Shown here in pieces: positions 23,836 to 33,226 of a stretch of 64,000 bases of DNA; positions within the stretch are counted from its first letter, which is position 1, and each line of letters opens with the position of its first letter. The stretch is taken from the NCBI GenBank assembly GCA_034932485.1, contig JAYFOQ010000002.1, positions 248,001 through 312,000 on the forward strand, given 5' to 3'. Source of the DNA: Gordonibacter sp034932485 (lineage in GTDB: Bacteria; Actinomycetota; Coriobacteriia; Coriobacteriales; Eggerthellaceae). The position numbers and the translations under genes are program-made. The notes under the pieces are model-generated. The model saw only the letters and a program-made list of their open reading frames with translations, did not search any database and was not told the DNA's origin.

Positions 23836-25428
23836 CTACTCGCGGCTTCCTTTATTCTCACAGGTGTCGGAAAGTACACCATCCTCGCCAAGATCAACTA
23901 CGACCTCAAGCACTCTCTCCCTCTTCGCTGCTTCCTCAAGCTCTTTTTTAAGAAGGGGACTATCTATATCGCGTAGGAACTCTTCACTTTCGCGCGCCGC
24001 GTCAAGATGTGCCGTTTGCAGGTTCTCGTCATCGGAAGAAATTGCGGTTAGATAGGCGATTCCTTTCTTCTTGTCCGCTTTGGCTTGAAAGAGTAGAAGC
24101 AAAAAGCCAATCACCCCGGCAAGAAGCGATGCCATCAAAATACCCGCTTTAGCTGTGGTTATTTCAATTCCACTCGTAAAGGCCAAATTCGCCACAAAGA
24201 TGGCCATAGTAAATCCAACACCACCTAAAATGCCAGCACCCAGCATATGAATCCAGGTGACATTATCGGGCAGAGAGGCAACTTTCGCCTTAACAACAAG
24301 GAAGCTGAACAGCATGATGCCCATAGGTTTGCCCAAAAGCAATCCAAGCATTACACCATATAACACCGGGTCCGAGAAGAAGGCCCCTATGTCTGCACCA
24401 ACAAGGCTTACATCAGCATTCGTCAATGCGAACAGCGGCAAAATACCAAAATAGACCCACGGGTATAATTTATGCTCAAGACGCGTTGCTGGTGGCACCA
24501 CCTGACGTGCAACACGACTCAGGTTCGCAACGGTCTCAATATATTCACCTTGAGCCATGACGGGCGTCTCCGGACGGAATACTTCACGAGCTTCACGTAC
24601 TTTTTCACCAGACCAGGTAATGAAGCTTCGTAAGTTCACCCGAGAGCCCGAAGGAATAGTAAAAGCCAGTAACACACCTGCAATGGTGGCATGCACGCCC
24701 GACATGAACACGCAGTACCACAGTACAGCACCTACTAACAAATACGGAAGTAATGAGTAAATATGATTACGATTCATCAGAGTAAGAACCACCATCACTA
24801 CAGCAGCAGCTGCAAGCCACATCAGCGAAGGACTATGTCCGTAAAAAATCGCAATCACCAGAATGGCAATGATGTCATCAGCAACAGCAAGCGTACTCAA
24901 AAACACCCGTACTCCACTTGGCACACGACTTCCAAGCAAGGCTAAGATACCAAGTGCAAAAGCGATATCAGTGGCAGTCGGTATGCCCCAACCATGAGCC
25001 GTTTCAGGGTTCGAAGCGTTAAACAGAAGGTAGATAAGTATCGGAACAAGAACGCCACCCACAGCGGCCACGATAGGCAATAACGCCTGCCGAATGTTCG
25101 TCAGTTCGCCCACCGTCATCTCATATTTCACTTCCAAACCTACCAGCAGGAAGAAAACAGCCATGAATATGTCATTGATTACATGAGATAGAGACATGCC
25201 CGCAAACTGCTCACCAAAGAATACGCCCACCTCTGTATGCCAGAACTCAAGAAATGCCTCATGCGCACCTGTATTCGCCACAATAAGCGCGATGACCGCC
25301 GCCACCAACATTGCCCCTGCTGCTTTGGTAGACGAATGGGTAAATTGGATAAGTTTTTTATAACGTGCCTGATGTCCCTGCACTTCACTGATAAACAGCT
25401 TTTGTTCTTTGCCCGCTGTGGGTGTCAT
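23836..25428 (-). CDS. nhaA: Na+/H+ antiporter NhaA
   Basis: A 530-residue NhaA-type antiporter, exchanging sodium for protons. It contains the family blocks FFLLVGLEVKYEMTVGEL, GWGIPTATDIAFALGILALLGSRVP (with the ion-binding Asp pair in this region and in LAVADDIIAILVIAIFY) and GGVGFTMAIFVANLAF. The last 90 residues are hydrophilic, longer than in E. coli NhaA (388 residues) and of unknown role. AAGGAAGA precedes the ATG. It is transcribed away from the membrane LuxR gene at 25693. Confidence 0.95.
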   Translation of the reverse strand: MTPTAGKEQKLFISEVQGHQARYKKLIQFTHSSTKAAGAMLVAAVIALIVANTGAHEAFLEFWHTEVGVFFGEQFAGMSLSHVINDIFMAVFFLLVGLEVKYEMTVGELTNIRQALLPIVAAVGGVLVPILIYLLFNASNPETAHGWGIPTATDIAFALGILALLGSRVPSGVRVFLSTLAVADDIIAILVIAIFYGHSPSLMWLAAAAVVMVVLTLMNRNHIYSLLPYLLVGAVLWYCVFMSGVHATIAGVLLAFTIPSGSRVNLRSFITWSGEKVREAREVFRPETPVMAQGEYIETVANLSRVARQVVPPATRLEHKLYPWVYFGILPLFALTNADVSLVGADIGAFFSDPVLYGVMLGLLLGKPMGIMLFSFLVVKAKVASLPDNVTWIHMLGAGILGGVGFTMAIFVANLAFTSGIEITTAKAGILMASLLAGVIGFLLLLFQAKADKKKGIAYLTAISSDDENLQTAHLDAARESEEFLRDIDSPLLKKELEEAAKRERVLEVVVDLGEDGVLSDTCENKGSRE

Positions 25429-25692
25429 ATTCTTCCTTATAGTTTACTCGGTGGTGGCACGCAAAAACGTCCTCACAATACGCCCCACACAATGCATTAA
25501 CTATTCATTATCCCCTATTTTTCGTTAACAACCTTCAAATCGTTGTCCGTCTACAACCCGATTTCACATCATTGCGCACACAGAAAGTTCTATCACCCGT
25601 CTTTTGATACCTCAAGCTTCATAAATCAGCGGCCCCAGAGCGTGTGGCATATCGTAGAATACAAGTACCTAATCAGGAGAGGGAGCTCGTCT

Positions 25693-27216
25693 GTGGCCAC
25701 ACAACGCAATAGAGTGCAAAAGAGTTGGCTCGGGCGTTATCCCCTGCTCGTTTCCGTTCTCGGATATGGCATCGTGTGCGGGCTCACGTTTCCTCTTATG
25801 ATCTCAAGTACATTTCTTAAAGAAATGAGTTTATCGCACGGAGCAGGGAATTCTTTCGGTGCGCTCTTCTTTCTAGCCTACGCAATCACGATGATTGCCA
25901 CCGCAGCGACACACCTGTTCCGACGAAAACGAATCCATCGACAACGCATGGTCAGCGCATTTGGTGCAGTATTTCTTGGCAACGTGGTTATGCTAATCCG
26001 TTATCTTTGCCACTTATCAGGAGAATGGCCTTATGCTGTCCTCGCAGCCGGGCTTATCGGATATGGCTTAGCAACCGCCGAGCTGGGATGGATGGCACGC
26101 ATCGCAACACAACGCGACGAGGGGCATCTCGCCCTCGAACGCGCCGTTCCTCTGGCGTTTGCTTGCGGAGCCGGTGTAGCTGCGATTATATTCCTGGTAG
26201 AAGGAACCATCGAGCTGAGCTTTGCCTTGATCATCACTGTTTTTTCGTCCCTTCCTCTTATAGGATCCCAACCCCTGGAAGGCATCAACCGTCGCATCAG
26301 TTTCTCGCGAACAGGAGCTTTCGATTTCGTAAAGGCCGTCTCATACCTAGCAGTATTCTCGTTTGTGTTTGGGGCCGTAAGCCAAGTGGCCATAAACACT
26401 GAAACCGATCTGCTTCCCATCGAGGCACAGGCAGGACTCGGAATAGTTATAGCTTCTGCCATCATGTTTATTGGCTCATTACGGGCATCGAAGCGCCACC
26501 CTACCTCAGATCTGTACGATCTACTGTTTCCCGTAGTAGCCGTCGCCTTAGTTGCACTACCCTTCATTACCTCACAAGCACTGCACATCGCAGCAGCTGT
26601 ACTCGTGTTTGTAGCCTACTATCTGTCCAGCATGAACCTCCGCATTATTATCTGTCAGCTAGGCGCTCGCGATAACGTATCGATGTGGGTATATCTAAGT
26701 GTAGCTTTGGGCGTAGGTAGTTTGCTTATCTTGGCGGGCGTTGCATTCGGAGCCGTAGTGCTTACCGGCGACAGTTTAATTACCGGGTTAGCCCTTGTTT
26801 CGCTCGTTTCGTTGTTCGTGCTCGCGCTGAACCCTATCGTTGCGACTCGGCTCGAACGCCGTAAAAAAGAGCAGCACGCACAAACACCATCCGTCGAACC
26901 AACCACCCCACCTGTCGAGAATCTCGCAAGCACACAAGCCGACAAGACATCCGACAGACAGTCTCCCGCTATGGCCGAACGCGAAGTTCGCACGGCTCTT
27001 ATGCGCGCCTTTTCGGAACTCCACAATTTCACACCCCGCGAGGCAGAAGTGCTGGAGTTGCTCTGCCAAGGACGCACGCGCACCTACATTGCTGCTGAAC
27101 TAGGTCTTTCCCCTAACACGATCAAAGGATACATCCATCATGTCTACCAGAAAAGCGGCTCAGTAGACAAGCAAGATCTTCTGGATCGCGTCGAGTTATT
27201 CATCGCAAAACACTAA
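25693..27216 (+). CDS. Membrane-embedded LuxR family regulator
   Basis: 507 residues. The first 400 or so hold many hydrophobic helices in an MFS-like layout (for example LLVSVLGYGIVCGLTFPLMI). A charged linker is followed by a LuxR DNA-binding domain (FTPREAEVLELLCQGRTRTY then LSPNTIKGYIHHVYQKSG). This architecture is typical of Eggerthellaceae, where such proteins control adjacent reductase genes; in Eggerthella lenta some activate the neighbouring enzyme. The GTG at 25693 has AGGAGAGGGAG upstream and removes a non-membrane N terminus of the longer frame. The flavoprotein gene follows after 219 bases. Confidence 0.88.
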   Translation: MATQRNRVQKSWLGRYPLLVSVLGYGIVCGLTFPLMISSTFLKEMSLSHGAGNSFGALFFLAYAITMIATAATHLFRRKRIHRQRMVSAFGAVFLGNVVMLIRYLCHLSGEWPYAVLAAGLIGYGLATAELGWMARIATQRDEGHLALERAVPLAFACGAGVAAIIFLVEGTIELSFALIITVFSSLPLIGSQPLEGINRRISFSRTGAFDFVKAVSYLAVFSFVFGAVSQVAINTETDLLPIEAQAGLGIVIASAIMFIGSLRASKRHPTSDLYDLLFPVVAVALVALPFITSQALHIAAAVLVFVAYYLSSMNLRIIICQLGARDNVSMWVYLSVALGVGSLLILAGVAFGAVVLTGDSLITGLALVSLVSLFVLALNPIVATRLERRKKEQHAQTPSVEPTTPPVENLASTQADKTSDRQSPAMAEREVRTALMRAFSELHNFTPREAEVLELLCQGRTRTYIAAELGLSPNTIKGYIHHVYQKSGSVDKQDLLDRVELFIAKH

Positions 27217-27435
27217 CTTTCTCCTTTCCAACCACCGCTTTTCACCCCTCCATTCAGGAGGGTTATATGCCTATGACATGGTGTTTTAAAAAATTTTCAT
27301 ATACACCCTTTTTGGTGCTGGCAAGCTTTTGCCCCTTCCCCGAACATAAGCAACAGCCGAAGGCGAAGTCGGACCACCCGCCAAAATGGCTTGAAAGCAT
27401 TACCGGAAGAAGAACTAACAGGGAGGATTATTACG

Positions 27436-29028
27436 ATGAAACAGGGGAACAAACTGAATCAGGAAGGCGTTTCACGCCGCTCGTTTCTTGTAGGCCTCGG
27501 TGCCACCGCAGCCGTTATGGCAGGAGCTGGCCTTGCTGGTTGCGCGCCGCAAAACAGTACTGCACCCAGCAAAACGAACCCCAATGAAGGCACAACTTCA
27601 ACGTCTGATAAGGGGTCCACAGCAAAAGCAGACACTATTCAAGCAGCTGCCGAGAAGCCAGCAGAGAAACAGGAGACCAAACAGGCCGATATCGTAGTCA
27701 TCGGCAGCGGCATCGCCGGTATGAGTATGGCAGTAGAAGCTTCACGCGCTGGCGCTAAGGTTATCGTGCTAGAAAAACACGACATCTCCGGCGGGGATTC
27801 ATCCATCTGTACCGGTAACTTCTATTGTTGCGGCAGCAAATTGCAGGATCGTAAAGGCCTGACAAACTATGGAACGCCAGAAGAAATCGCACAGTTCTTC
27901 TTCGCTCAATCTGACGGCGATGCCAACATGGATATCTGTCGTCTCGTAGCCGATAACGGCGGTGCGGCCATGGATTGGTTGGTTGAAATGGGGTGCGACT
28001 TCGACAAAAAACCAGGCGAGGGCGTCTCAGATCGCTCCATGGTTGTAAAAAACGGTGGCAAGTTCATCATTGATACTCTTATCGCCGAAGCCGAAAAAAA
28101 CGGTGCTGAACTCATGATGAAAACGCGTGCCATCGAGATACTCATGGAGAGTGGCAAGGTATCTGGTGTGAAAGCTCGCGAGGGTAAGACCGAATACACC
28201 ATCAATGCCAAGGCTGTCATGTTGGCATCTGGCGGATTCGATGGACAGGACTGGTCAAAAGAACTCTACGCTCCTGGCACCGTGGGTTGGCACACCTTCT
28301 CGACCCCTTCAAATACTGGCGATGGCATCGAACTGGCAAAACAGGCCGGAGCCCTCATTCTTTTGAAGGGCGGTTTATCGCAGATACACCTCGTAGGCCG
28401 CGACCCACTGCCACTGAACGACGAGCTTTCTGCGCTACGTATGGTTAACACGGGCGTATTCGTTTCCGATCTGGGATACCGTTGTGCCAACGAGTCTATG
28501 ACTAGTCAGTTCGATTATTTCACCCCGTTCATACAAAGTGGACGCAAAGAATTCTTTATCATCTGCGATTCACAGCAACCAGAAAAGCGCATGGGACTCA
28601 TCAAGAAGGCCGTCGACAAGGGCGTCGCATACCAAGCCGATTCCATTGCCGAGCTTGCCGAGAAGGCGGGGCTGCCTTCATACCCCGTGGTTAAAACCAT
28701 TGAGAAATACAATTCACTGTGTGATGCTGGACAAGACCCCGACTTCCACAAAAAACCTGAGGATATGCAACGCATCGAAAAGGGTCCTTTCTACTGCATC
28801 GAGATCACACCAAACACAAACGACTCGTTTGGCCAACTTGCGATTAGCACAAAAGCAGAGGTGCTCGACGAAAATCGCCAGCCTGTACCAGGTCTATATG
28901 CCGGCGGGACCATCGGTAATGCCGAGTTATTCTACATGCGTTATTCCGTTAGTGGCTCATCCATGTGCATGGGCACGGTTACCGGGCGCATCGCCGCACA
29001 AGAAGCCATGAAGTACTACAGCGCATAA
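27436..29028 (+). CDS. Tat-exported FAD-dependent fumarate reductase-type flavoprotein
   Basis: 530 residues. A twin-arginine signal (SRRSFLVGLGATAAVM) ends in a lipobox LAGC with Cys36, so it is probably a Tat-exported lipoprotein. A low-complexity Thr/Ser/Lys/Glu linker (40-83) precedes the Rossmann FAD site DIVVIGSGIAGMSMAVEA (GxGxxG 90-95). A GGDSSICTGNF block and the GLYAGGTIGNAEL end belong to the FAD-binding_2 family. No heme or FMN-binding domain is present, so electrons must come from a separate carrier. The substrate is unknown. The ATG at 27436 follows GGGAGG. The upstream membrane LuxR protein is its likely regulator. Confidence 0.9.
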   Translation: MKQGNKLNQEGVSRRSFLVGLGATAAVMAGAGLAGCAPQNSTAPSKTNPNEGTTSTSDKGSTAKADTIQAAAEKPAEKQETKQADIVVIGSGIAGMSMAVEASRAGAKVIVLEKHDISGGDSSICTGNFYCCGSKLQDRKGLTNYGTPEEIAQFFFAQSDGDANMDICRLVADNGGAAMDWLVEMGCDFDKKPGEGVSDRSMVVKNGGKFIIDTLIAEAEKNGAELMMKTRAIEILMESGKVSGVKAREGKTEYTINAKAVMLASGGFDGQDWSKELYAPGTVGWHTFSTPSNTGDGIELAKQAGALILLKGGLSQIHLVGRDPLPLNDELSALRMVNTGVFVSDLGYRCANESMTSQFDYFTPFIQSGRKEFFIICDSQQPEKRMGLIKKAVDKGVAYQADSIAELAEKAGLPSYPVVKTIEKYNSLCDAGQDPDFHKKPEDMQRIEKGPFYCIEITPNTNDSFGQLAISTKAEVLDENRQPVPGLYAGGTIGNAELFYMRYSVSGSSMCMGTVTGRIAAQEAMKYYSA

Positions 29029-29056
29029 ATTCACCTCTCTCCTGCTCGCAAATCAA

Positions 29057-29102
29057 ACACACAAAAGTGGCATTACCTCTTCGGGGTGTCGCTTTTGTGT
29101 GT
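29057..29102 (+). terminator. Terminator of the flavoprotein gene
   Basis: ACACACAAAAG / CTTTTGTGTGT, a perfect 11-bp stem, 29 bases past the stop. The remaining 240 bases up to hpf hold no gene I can support. Confidence 0.75.
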
Positions 29103-29344
29103 ATTAACCCGTTGAGTATTCCGACCTCGGGCAACACCCGGAAGCGTTGTTTTCAAGCTGACAACAAACACCCCGAAAACACATGTCACAAGTCAAGGTT
29201 TTGCGCTATGCTGTACCCATCAGCTTCGTCATAAGGAGTCGACTTGGGATATGCTTGAGCGGAAAGAACGAATCCGCCCTGCATGGCTGGGTCAAGTTCC
29301 ACGACTAAGCTTTTTTATTCGCCACGAGATATGAGGTGAGCGCT

Positions 29345-29917
29345 ATGAGTATTACCGTAGCCGGACGCAAGATGCCCATCACCGACGCATTGCGCGACTA
29401 TGCCGAAGAGAAGATCGGCAATTCCATGAAGGTTATGGACATCGATCCCCTAGTCGCCGAAATCGTCCTTTACGTTGAAAAAAATCCCGCGAATCCCCGT
29501 CCCGCTTGTTGTGAAGTCACCTTGCGTACGAAGGGTCATATCGTCCGCGTGGAAGAATGCGAAGAAGACATGTACGCCGCCATTGACGTAGCTGCCGCCA
29601 AGGTGGTTCGCCAGCTACGCAAGTACAAGACAAAAGTTGTCGACCGCAAGTTGCGCGCCGTTGACGAGACCATCCGCGTTGATCACACCGCCCCGACCGA
29701 CCTTGACCAACTTATGAACGAACTTGCCGCCGACGACGAGGTTGTGCGCGTAAAAGAAATTGAATTCGAGCCATTAACCGAGCAAGAAGCGTTGGTAAAA
29801 ATCGATTTACTGGGTCATGATTTCTTCGCTTATACCGACCGCGACTCCGGCTTAGCAAACGTACTGTATCGTCGTAACGATGGCGGATATGGTCTATTGA
29901 AACAACGCGAAGATTAA
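29345..29917 (+). CDS. hpf: Ribosome hibernation-promoting factor, long form
   Basis: 190 residues, the long HPF type that dimerises 70S ribosomes in stationary phase. The N-terminal domain (SITVAGRKMPITDALRDYAEEKI) has the ribosome-binding fold, then a linker. The C-terminal domain has VRVKEIEFEPLTEQEALVKIDLLGHDFFAYTDRDSG, the dimerising part. The ATG at 29345 follows GAGGTGAG. A strong hairpin terminator follows, so it is transcribed alone. Confidence 0.96.
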   Translation: MSITVAGRKMPITDALRDYAEEKIGNSMKVMDIDPLVAEIVLYVEKNPANPRPACCEVTLRTKGHIVRVEECEEDMYAAIDVAAAKVVRQLRKYKTKVVDRKLRAVDETIRVDHTAPTDLDQLMNELAADDEVVRVKEIEFEPLTEQEALVKIDLLGHDFFAYTDRDSGLANVLYRRNDGGYGLLKQRED

Positions 29918-29955
29918 AATCTCATATTCACTGGTTTAAGCTGAAGTAAGAACTG

Positions 29956-29990
29956 AAGCAAGGCGACCACCATGGGTCGCCTTGCTTGTT
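29956..29990 (+). terminator. Terminator of hpf
   Basis: AAGCAAGGCGACC / GGTCGCCTTGCTT, a 13-bp stem with a 6-base loop, followed by GTTT. Confidence 0.85.
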
Positions 29991-30064
29991 TCAGGCATAC
30001 GCGCACCACTCTCTTAACCATCTGCTACTATGAATGACAACCGTTTTAAAGGAAAGGAATGCTC

Positions 30065-30283
30065 GTGGCCACTATCGACACCGTCAAAAACATCCTGAAA
30101 GAAAACCTCGACATCGACCCAACAACCGTCGCTGAGGACTCCACGTTCGACTCGCTCGGTATCGATTCACTGGATATGGTCGAGCTAATCTGCGACCTTG
30201 AAGAAGCGTGCGAGGTAGACTTCGGCGAACCCGAAGGGCTCGAAACCGTTGGTGATCTAGTAAAATATATCGACGAGCTGTAA
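30065..30283 (+). CDS. acpP: Acyl carrier protein
   Basis: 72 residues. The phosphopantetheine attachment site is in FDSLGIDSLDMVELICDLEE, with the serine of the DSL motif. It carries growing acyl chains in fatty-acid synthesis. I chose the GTG at 30065 because AAGGA lies seven bases upstream; the ATG at 30059 abuts the ribosome site. It stands alone between hpf and the convergent folC; no other fatty-acid genes are nearby. Confidence 0.93.
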   Translation: MATIDTVKNILKENLDIDPTTVAEDSTFDSLGIDSLDMVELICDLEEACEVDFGEPEGLETVGDLVKYIDEL

Positions 30284-30317
30284 GGTTGCCACGTAATTCA
30301 ACAACCACCGACACCCA

Positions 30318-30347
30318 GGGGGGGCGAAAACTTGCCCCCCTTTTTTT
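30318..30347 (+). terminator. Terminator of acpP
   Basis: GGGGGGC with GCCCCCC around an 8-base loop, then seven T residues. It lies between convergent acpP and folC. Confidence 0.9.
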
Positions 30348-30350
30348 CTC

Positions 30351-31652
30351 TTATAAGGCTGCTTTTAGGGCAGCAATTGAATAGAGGCTACCAAAGGCAC
30401 AAATAAGACCCTGTACACCTGCAAGGTTACGAGCCTGAGCCAGTGCATCAGACATGTCGCACGCAACAGAAGAATTCGTGCAGGCCGCACAACCCAACAT
30501 ATCTTGCCCAGTCCATCGAATAGCACGCGCCAGTTTGTCGGCAGAAAGCGCACGCGGGTTATCTGGAGCAACCGCCACAAAACCGCTACCATAAGGCAAG
30601 ATAATCTCAAGCATCTCCGGATAATTCTTATCCTCGAGCACACCTATGATAAATACAGGCTTCTTGTCGGGAAACACATCAACCAGAGAGTCTACTAAAG
30701 CTTGGGCTCCTTGAGGATTATGGCCCCCATCAACAACAACAGTAGCACGATCTTGACCCGCATCGACCACCTCAAAACGACCCGGCCAACGTGCCTGAGC
30801 AACGCCCGCCCGCACAGCTGCATCAGGAATATCCCAGCCACCCTTACGCAATGCCCAAGCAGACTCAATGGCAAGAGCCGCATTAGCGGGCTGATAGCTT
30901 CCCAATAAGAAAGTCTCAAGGTTACCGAGCGATCCGTAGTCAAAAAAGCGCACAGGGCCCTCATGGCGCCTGTCAACTGCACCTATGTGGAGTTGCGAAA
31001 AATCGGGCACATACAACGTCGACCCTTGCCTATGCGCCGCCTGCTCTACCACCGCCATGGCCTCGGGTTCTTGCGGCCACGACACTACCGGAACGCCGCT
31101 CTTCACAATGCCGGCTTTCTCGCCTGCAATAGCGGCAAGCGTACTACCCAAAAGCGCCGTATGATCTAGCCCAATGCGCGCAATAACCGCCACTTCTGGA
31201 GCATCGATAACATTAGTTGAATCGAGCCTACCCCCCAGCCCCACCTCAAGCACCACAATATCGCAGGCACAGCGCGCAAAATATACAAGAGCGACCGCGG
31301 TCATAAGTTCAAATTCAGTAGGATGATCGATCATATCTTCTGCCTGATCGCGCACGGCAATCGTTACTTCGGCAAGTTCGTCGAGCGAGATATTGTGACC
31401 ATTCACACGAATACGCTCTTCGAAGGTTTCGATAAAAGGGCTGGTAAACAGACCCGTTCGGTAACCCGCCTCCTGTAAAATCGACGAGAGATACGCACAG
31501 GTCGACCCCTTGCCATTGGTGCCAGCAACATGCACAAATTTGAGATTATCTTGCGGACGACCTAGCCGGTCAAGCAGCTCACGAATGCGGTCGAGCCCTA
31601 AACGCGAGTTCTGCCAGCGGGGTTCGTTGATATAAGCTATCGGATCGAACAT
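30351..31652 (-). CDS. folC: Folylpolyglutamate synthase / dihydrofolate synthase
   Basis: 433 residues of the Mur-ligase-like FolC family. The ATP loop is FVHVAGTNGKGSTCAYLSSIL; GLFTSPFIETFEERIRVNG, EVGLGGRLDSTNVID and VVDGGHNPQGAQALVDSL are further family blocks. It adds glutamate to dihydropteroate and folates. The ATG at 31652 (MFDPIAYIN) follows GGGAAG and matches the family N terminus; the frame extends to 31691 through the upstream hairpin. Transcribed after nfnA-nfnB, but separated by a hairpin. Confidence 0.94.
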   Translation of the reverse strand: MFDPIAYINEPRWQNSRLGLDRIRELLDRLGRPQDNLKFVHVAGTNGKGSTCAYLSSILQEAGYRTGLFTSPFIETFEERIRVNGHNISLDELAEVTIAVRDQAEDMIDHPTEFELMTAVALVYFARCACDIVVLEVGLGGRLDSTNVIDAPEVAVIARIGLDHTALLGSTLAAIAGEKAGIVKSGVPVVSWPQEPEAMAVVEQAAHRQGSTLYVPDFSQLHIGAVDRRHEGPVRFFDYGSLGNLETFLLGSYQPANAALAIESAWALRKGGWDIPDAAVRAGVAQARWPGRFEVVDAGQDRATVVVDGGHNPQGAQALVDSLVDVFPDKKPVFIIGVLEDKNYPEMLEIILPYGSGFVAVAPDNPRALSADKLARAIRWTGQDMLGCAACTNSSVACDMSDALAQARNLAGVQGLICAFGSLYSIAALKAAL

Positions 31653-31672
31653 AAATCGCTTCCCTTCAAAAT

Positions 31673-31706
31673 GTAAACGAGCGCTTCGCACGAAACGCTC
31701 GTTTAC
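31673..31706 (-). terminator. Terminator after nfnB
   Basis: GTAAACGAGCG / CGCTCGTTTAC, a perfect 11-bp stem with a 12-base loop, followed on the minus strand by ATTTT. It lies between nfnB and folC. Confidence 0.7.
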
Positions 31707-31742
31707 ACACTTTCGTTACCAGACGCGCGAGTCGCCTGAATA

Positions 31743-33224
31743 CTACTCCTGCATTAAATAATCGGCAATGCCAGCCGCAGCACGCTTCCCCGCACCCATA
31801 GCAAGAATAACGGTTGCTGCGCCGATAACCGCATCGCCACCAGCAAACACACCCGGCTTGGAGGTTGCACAAGTATTTTCATCGGCCACAATTAGATGAC
31901 GCGACGTCACCTCAAGTCCTGGTGTCGTCTCAGCAATAAGAGGGTTGGTCTTTGAGCCAGCAGCGATTATCATCATATCCGCATCAATAACGAATTCGCT
32001 ACCCGGAACAGCCATAGGACGACGGCGCCCGCTTGCATCGGGCTCTCCCAATTCCATGCGAACACACTCGACGCCGGTAATCCAGCCGCTCTCGTCACCT
32101 AAAACGCGCACCGGATTGGTGAGCAACTGAAACTTGATACCTTCTTGCTCAGCATGATGTATCTCTTCGGTGCGAGCCGGCATCTCATCGCGGCTACGGC
32201 GATACACTACCGTCACCTCAGCACCAAGACGTCTTGCCGTACGAGCCGCGTCCATAGCCACATTACCGCCGCCCACCACGACGCAGTGTTCACCAGCATA
32301 AACCGGTGTCTCGTATTCGGGGTAGCGATACGCCTTCATAAGATTCACGCGCGTAAGCAGTTCGTTTGCAACCGACACACCATTGAGGCCCTCACCCGGA
32401 ATACCTAAATAGCTTGGCAATCCCGCACCGGTGCCAACAAATACCGCATCAAAACCACGCTCATCCAGAAGCTCATCTACATCATACAGCTTACCCACCA
32501 GCGCATTCAGCTCAAACGATACGCCACTTTCTCCCAGCGCATCAACTTCACGCGCCACAATATTTTTTGGGAGGCGGAATTCAGGGATGCCATAGGTAAG
32601 TACGCCACCCACTTTATGCAGCGCCTCAAACACCGTAACCTCAGCACCGTGCTTAGCAAGCTCGCCCGCACACGTGAGCGATGCCGGCCCAGATCCCACC
32701 ACTGCCACTCGCTTACCACTTAAATCGGCAGAAGCAAGCACTTCAGGCACGATGGGACAAGCACCGTCGCTCGGCTCAACTGCGCAGTGACGAGACAATG
32801 CCGCCACCGCCTCGGCAGCTTCTTCGGGATGTGCAGCCGCCCAATCCGACACAAACCGTTCAAGACGACCAATGCCCACCGGCTCACCATTCTTGCCACG
32901 CGTACACACACCCTCACATTGTGTCTCTTGCGGGCACACCCGACCGCATACTGCGGGCAGAGCATTCGCACCCTTCACGATGGCGTAGGCCGCAGCGAAG
33001 TTACCTTCGCCAATCTGCTCAATAAACTGTGGAATAGGTACACCCACCGGGCAACCCGAGACACACGGCGCCTTTGGGCACTGAATGCAACGAAGGGCCT
33101 CGCTCACCGCATCTTCTGGCGTATAGCCCTGCGCCACCTCCTCAAAGGTTCGCGCTCGCTCAACAGGATCAAGTTCGGGCATAGGTACTTTTTCCTTTTG
33201 CTTATTCACGTTGAGGTTCGCCAC
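31743..33224 (-). CDS. nfnB: NfnB-type large subunit (GltA-like) of electron-bifurcating ferredoxin:NADP+ oxidoreductase
   Basis: 493 residues. Two [4Fe-4S] sites are visible in CIQCPKAPCVSGCPVGVPIP and VCGRVCPQETQCEGVC. An FAD site (VAVVGSGPASLTCAGELAKHG) and an NADP site (CVVVGGGNVAMDAARTARRLG) follow the glutamate-synthase small-subunit pattern. The adjacent partner indicates NfnAB, which couples NADH and reduced ferredoxin to NADP+ reduction in anaerobes. Annotation pipelines often call it gltA. It starts two bases after the nfnA stop. Confidence 0.9.
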   Translation of the reverse strand: MANLNVNKQKEKVPMPELDPVERARTFEEVAQGYTPEDAVSEALRCIQCPKAPCVSGCPVGVPIPQFIEQIGEGNFAAAYAIVKGANALPAVCGRVCPQETQCEGVCTRGKNGEPVGIGRLERFVSDWAAAHPEEAAEAVAALSRHCAVEPSDGACPIVPEVLASADLSGKRVAVVGSGPASLTCAGELAKHGAEVTVFEALHKVGGVLTYGIPEFRLPKNIVAREVDALGESGVSFELNALVGKLYDVDELLDERGFDAVFVGTGAGLPSYLGIPGEGLNGVSVANELLTRVNLMKAYRYPEYETPVYAGEHCVVVGGGNVAMDAARTARRLGAEVTVVYRRSRDEMPARTEEIHHAEQEGIKFQLLTNPVRVLGDESGWITGVECVRMELGEPDASGRRRPMAVPGSEFVIDADMMIIAAGSKTNPLIAETTPGLEVTSRHLIVADENTCATSKPGVFAGGDAVIGAATVILAMGAGKRAAAGIADYLMQE

Positions 33225-33226
33225 GG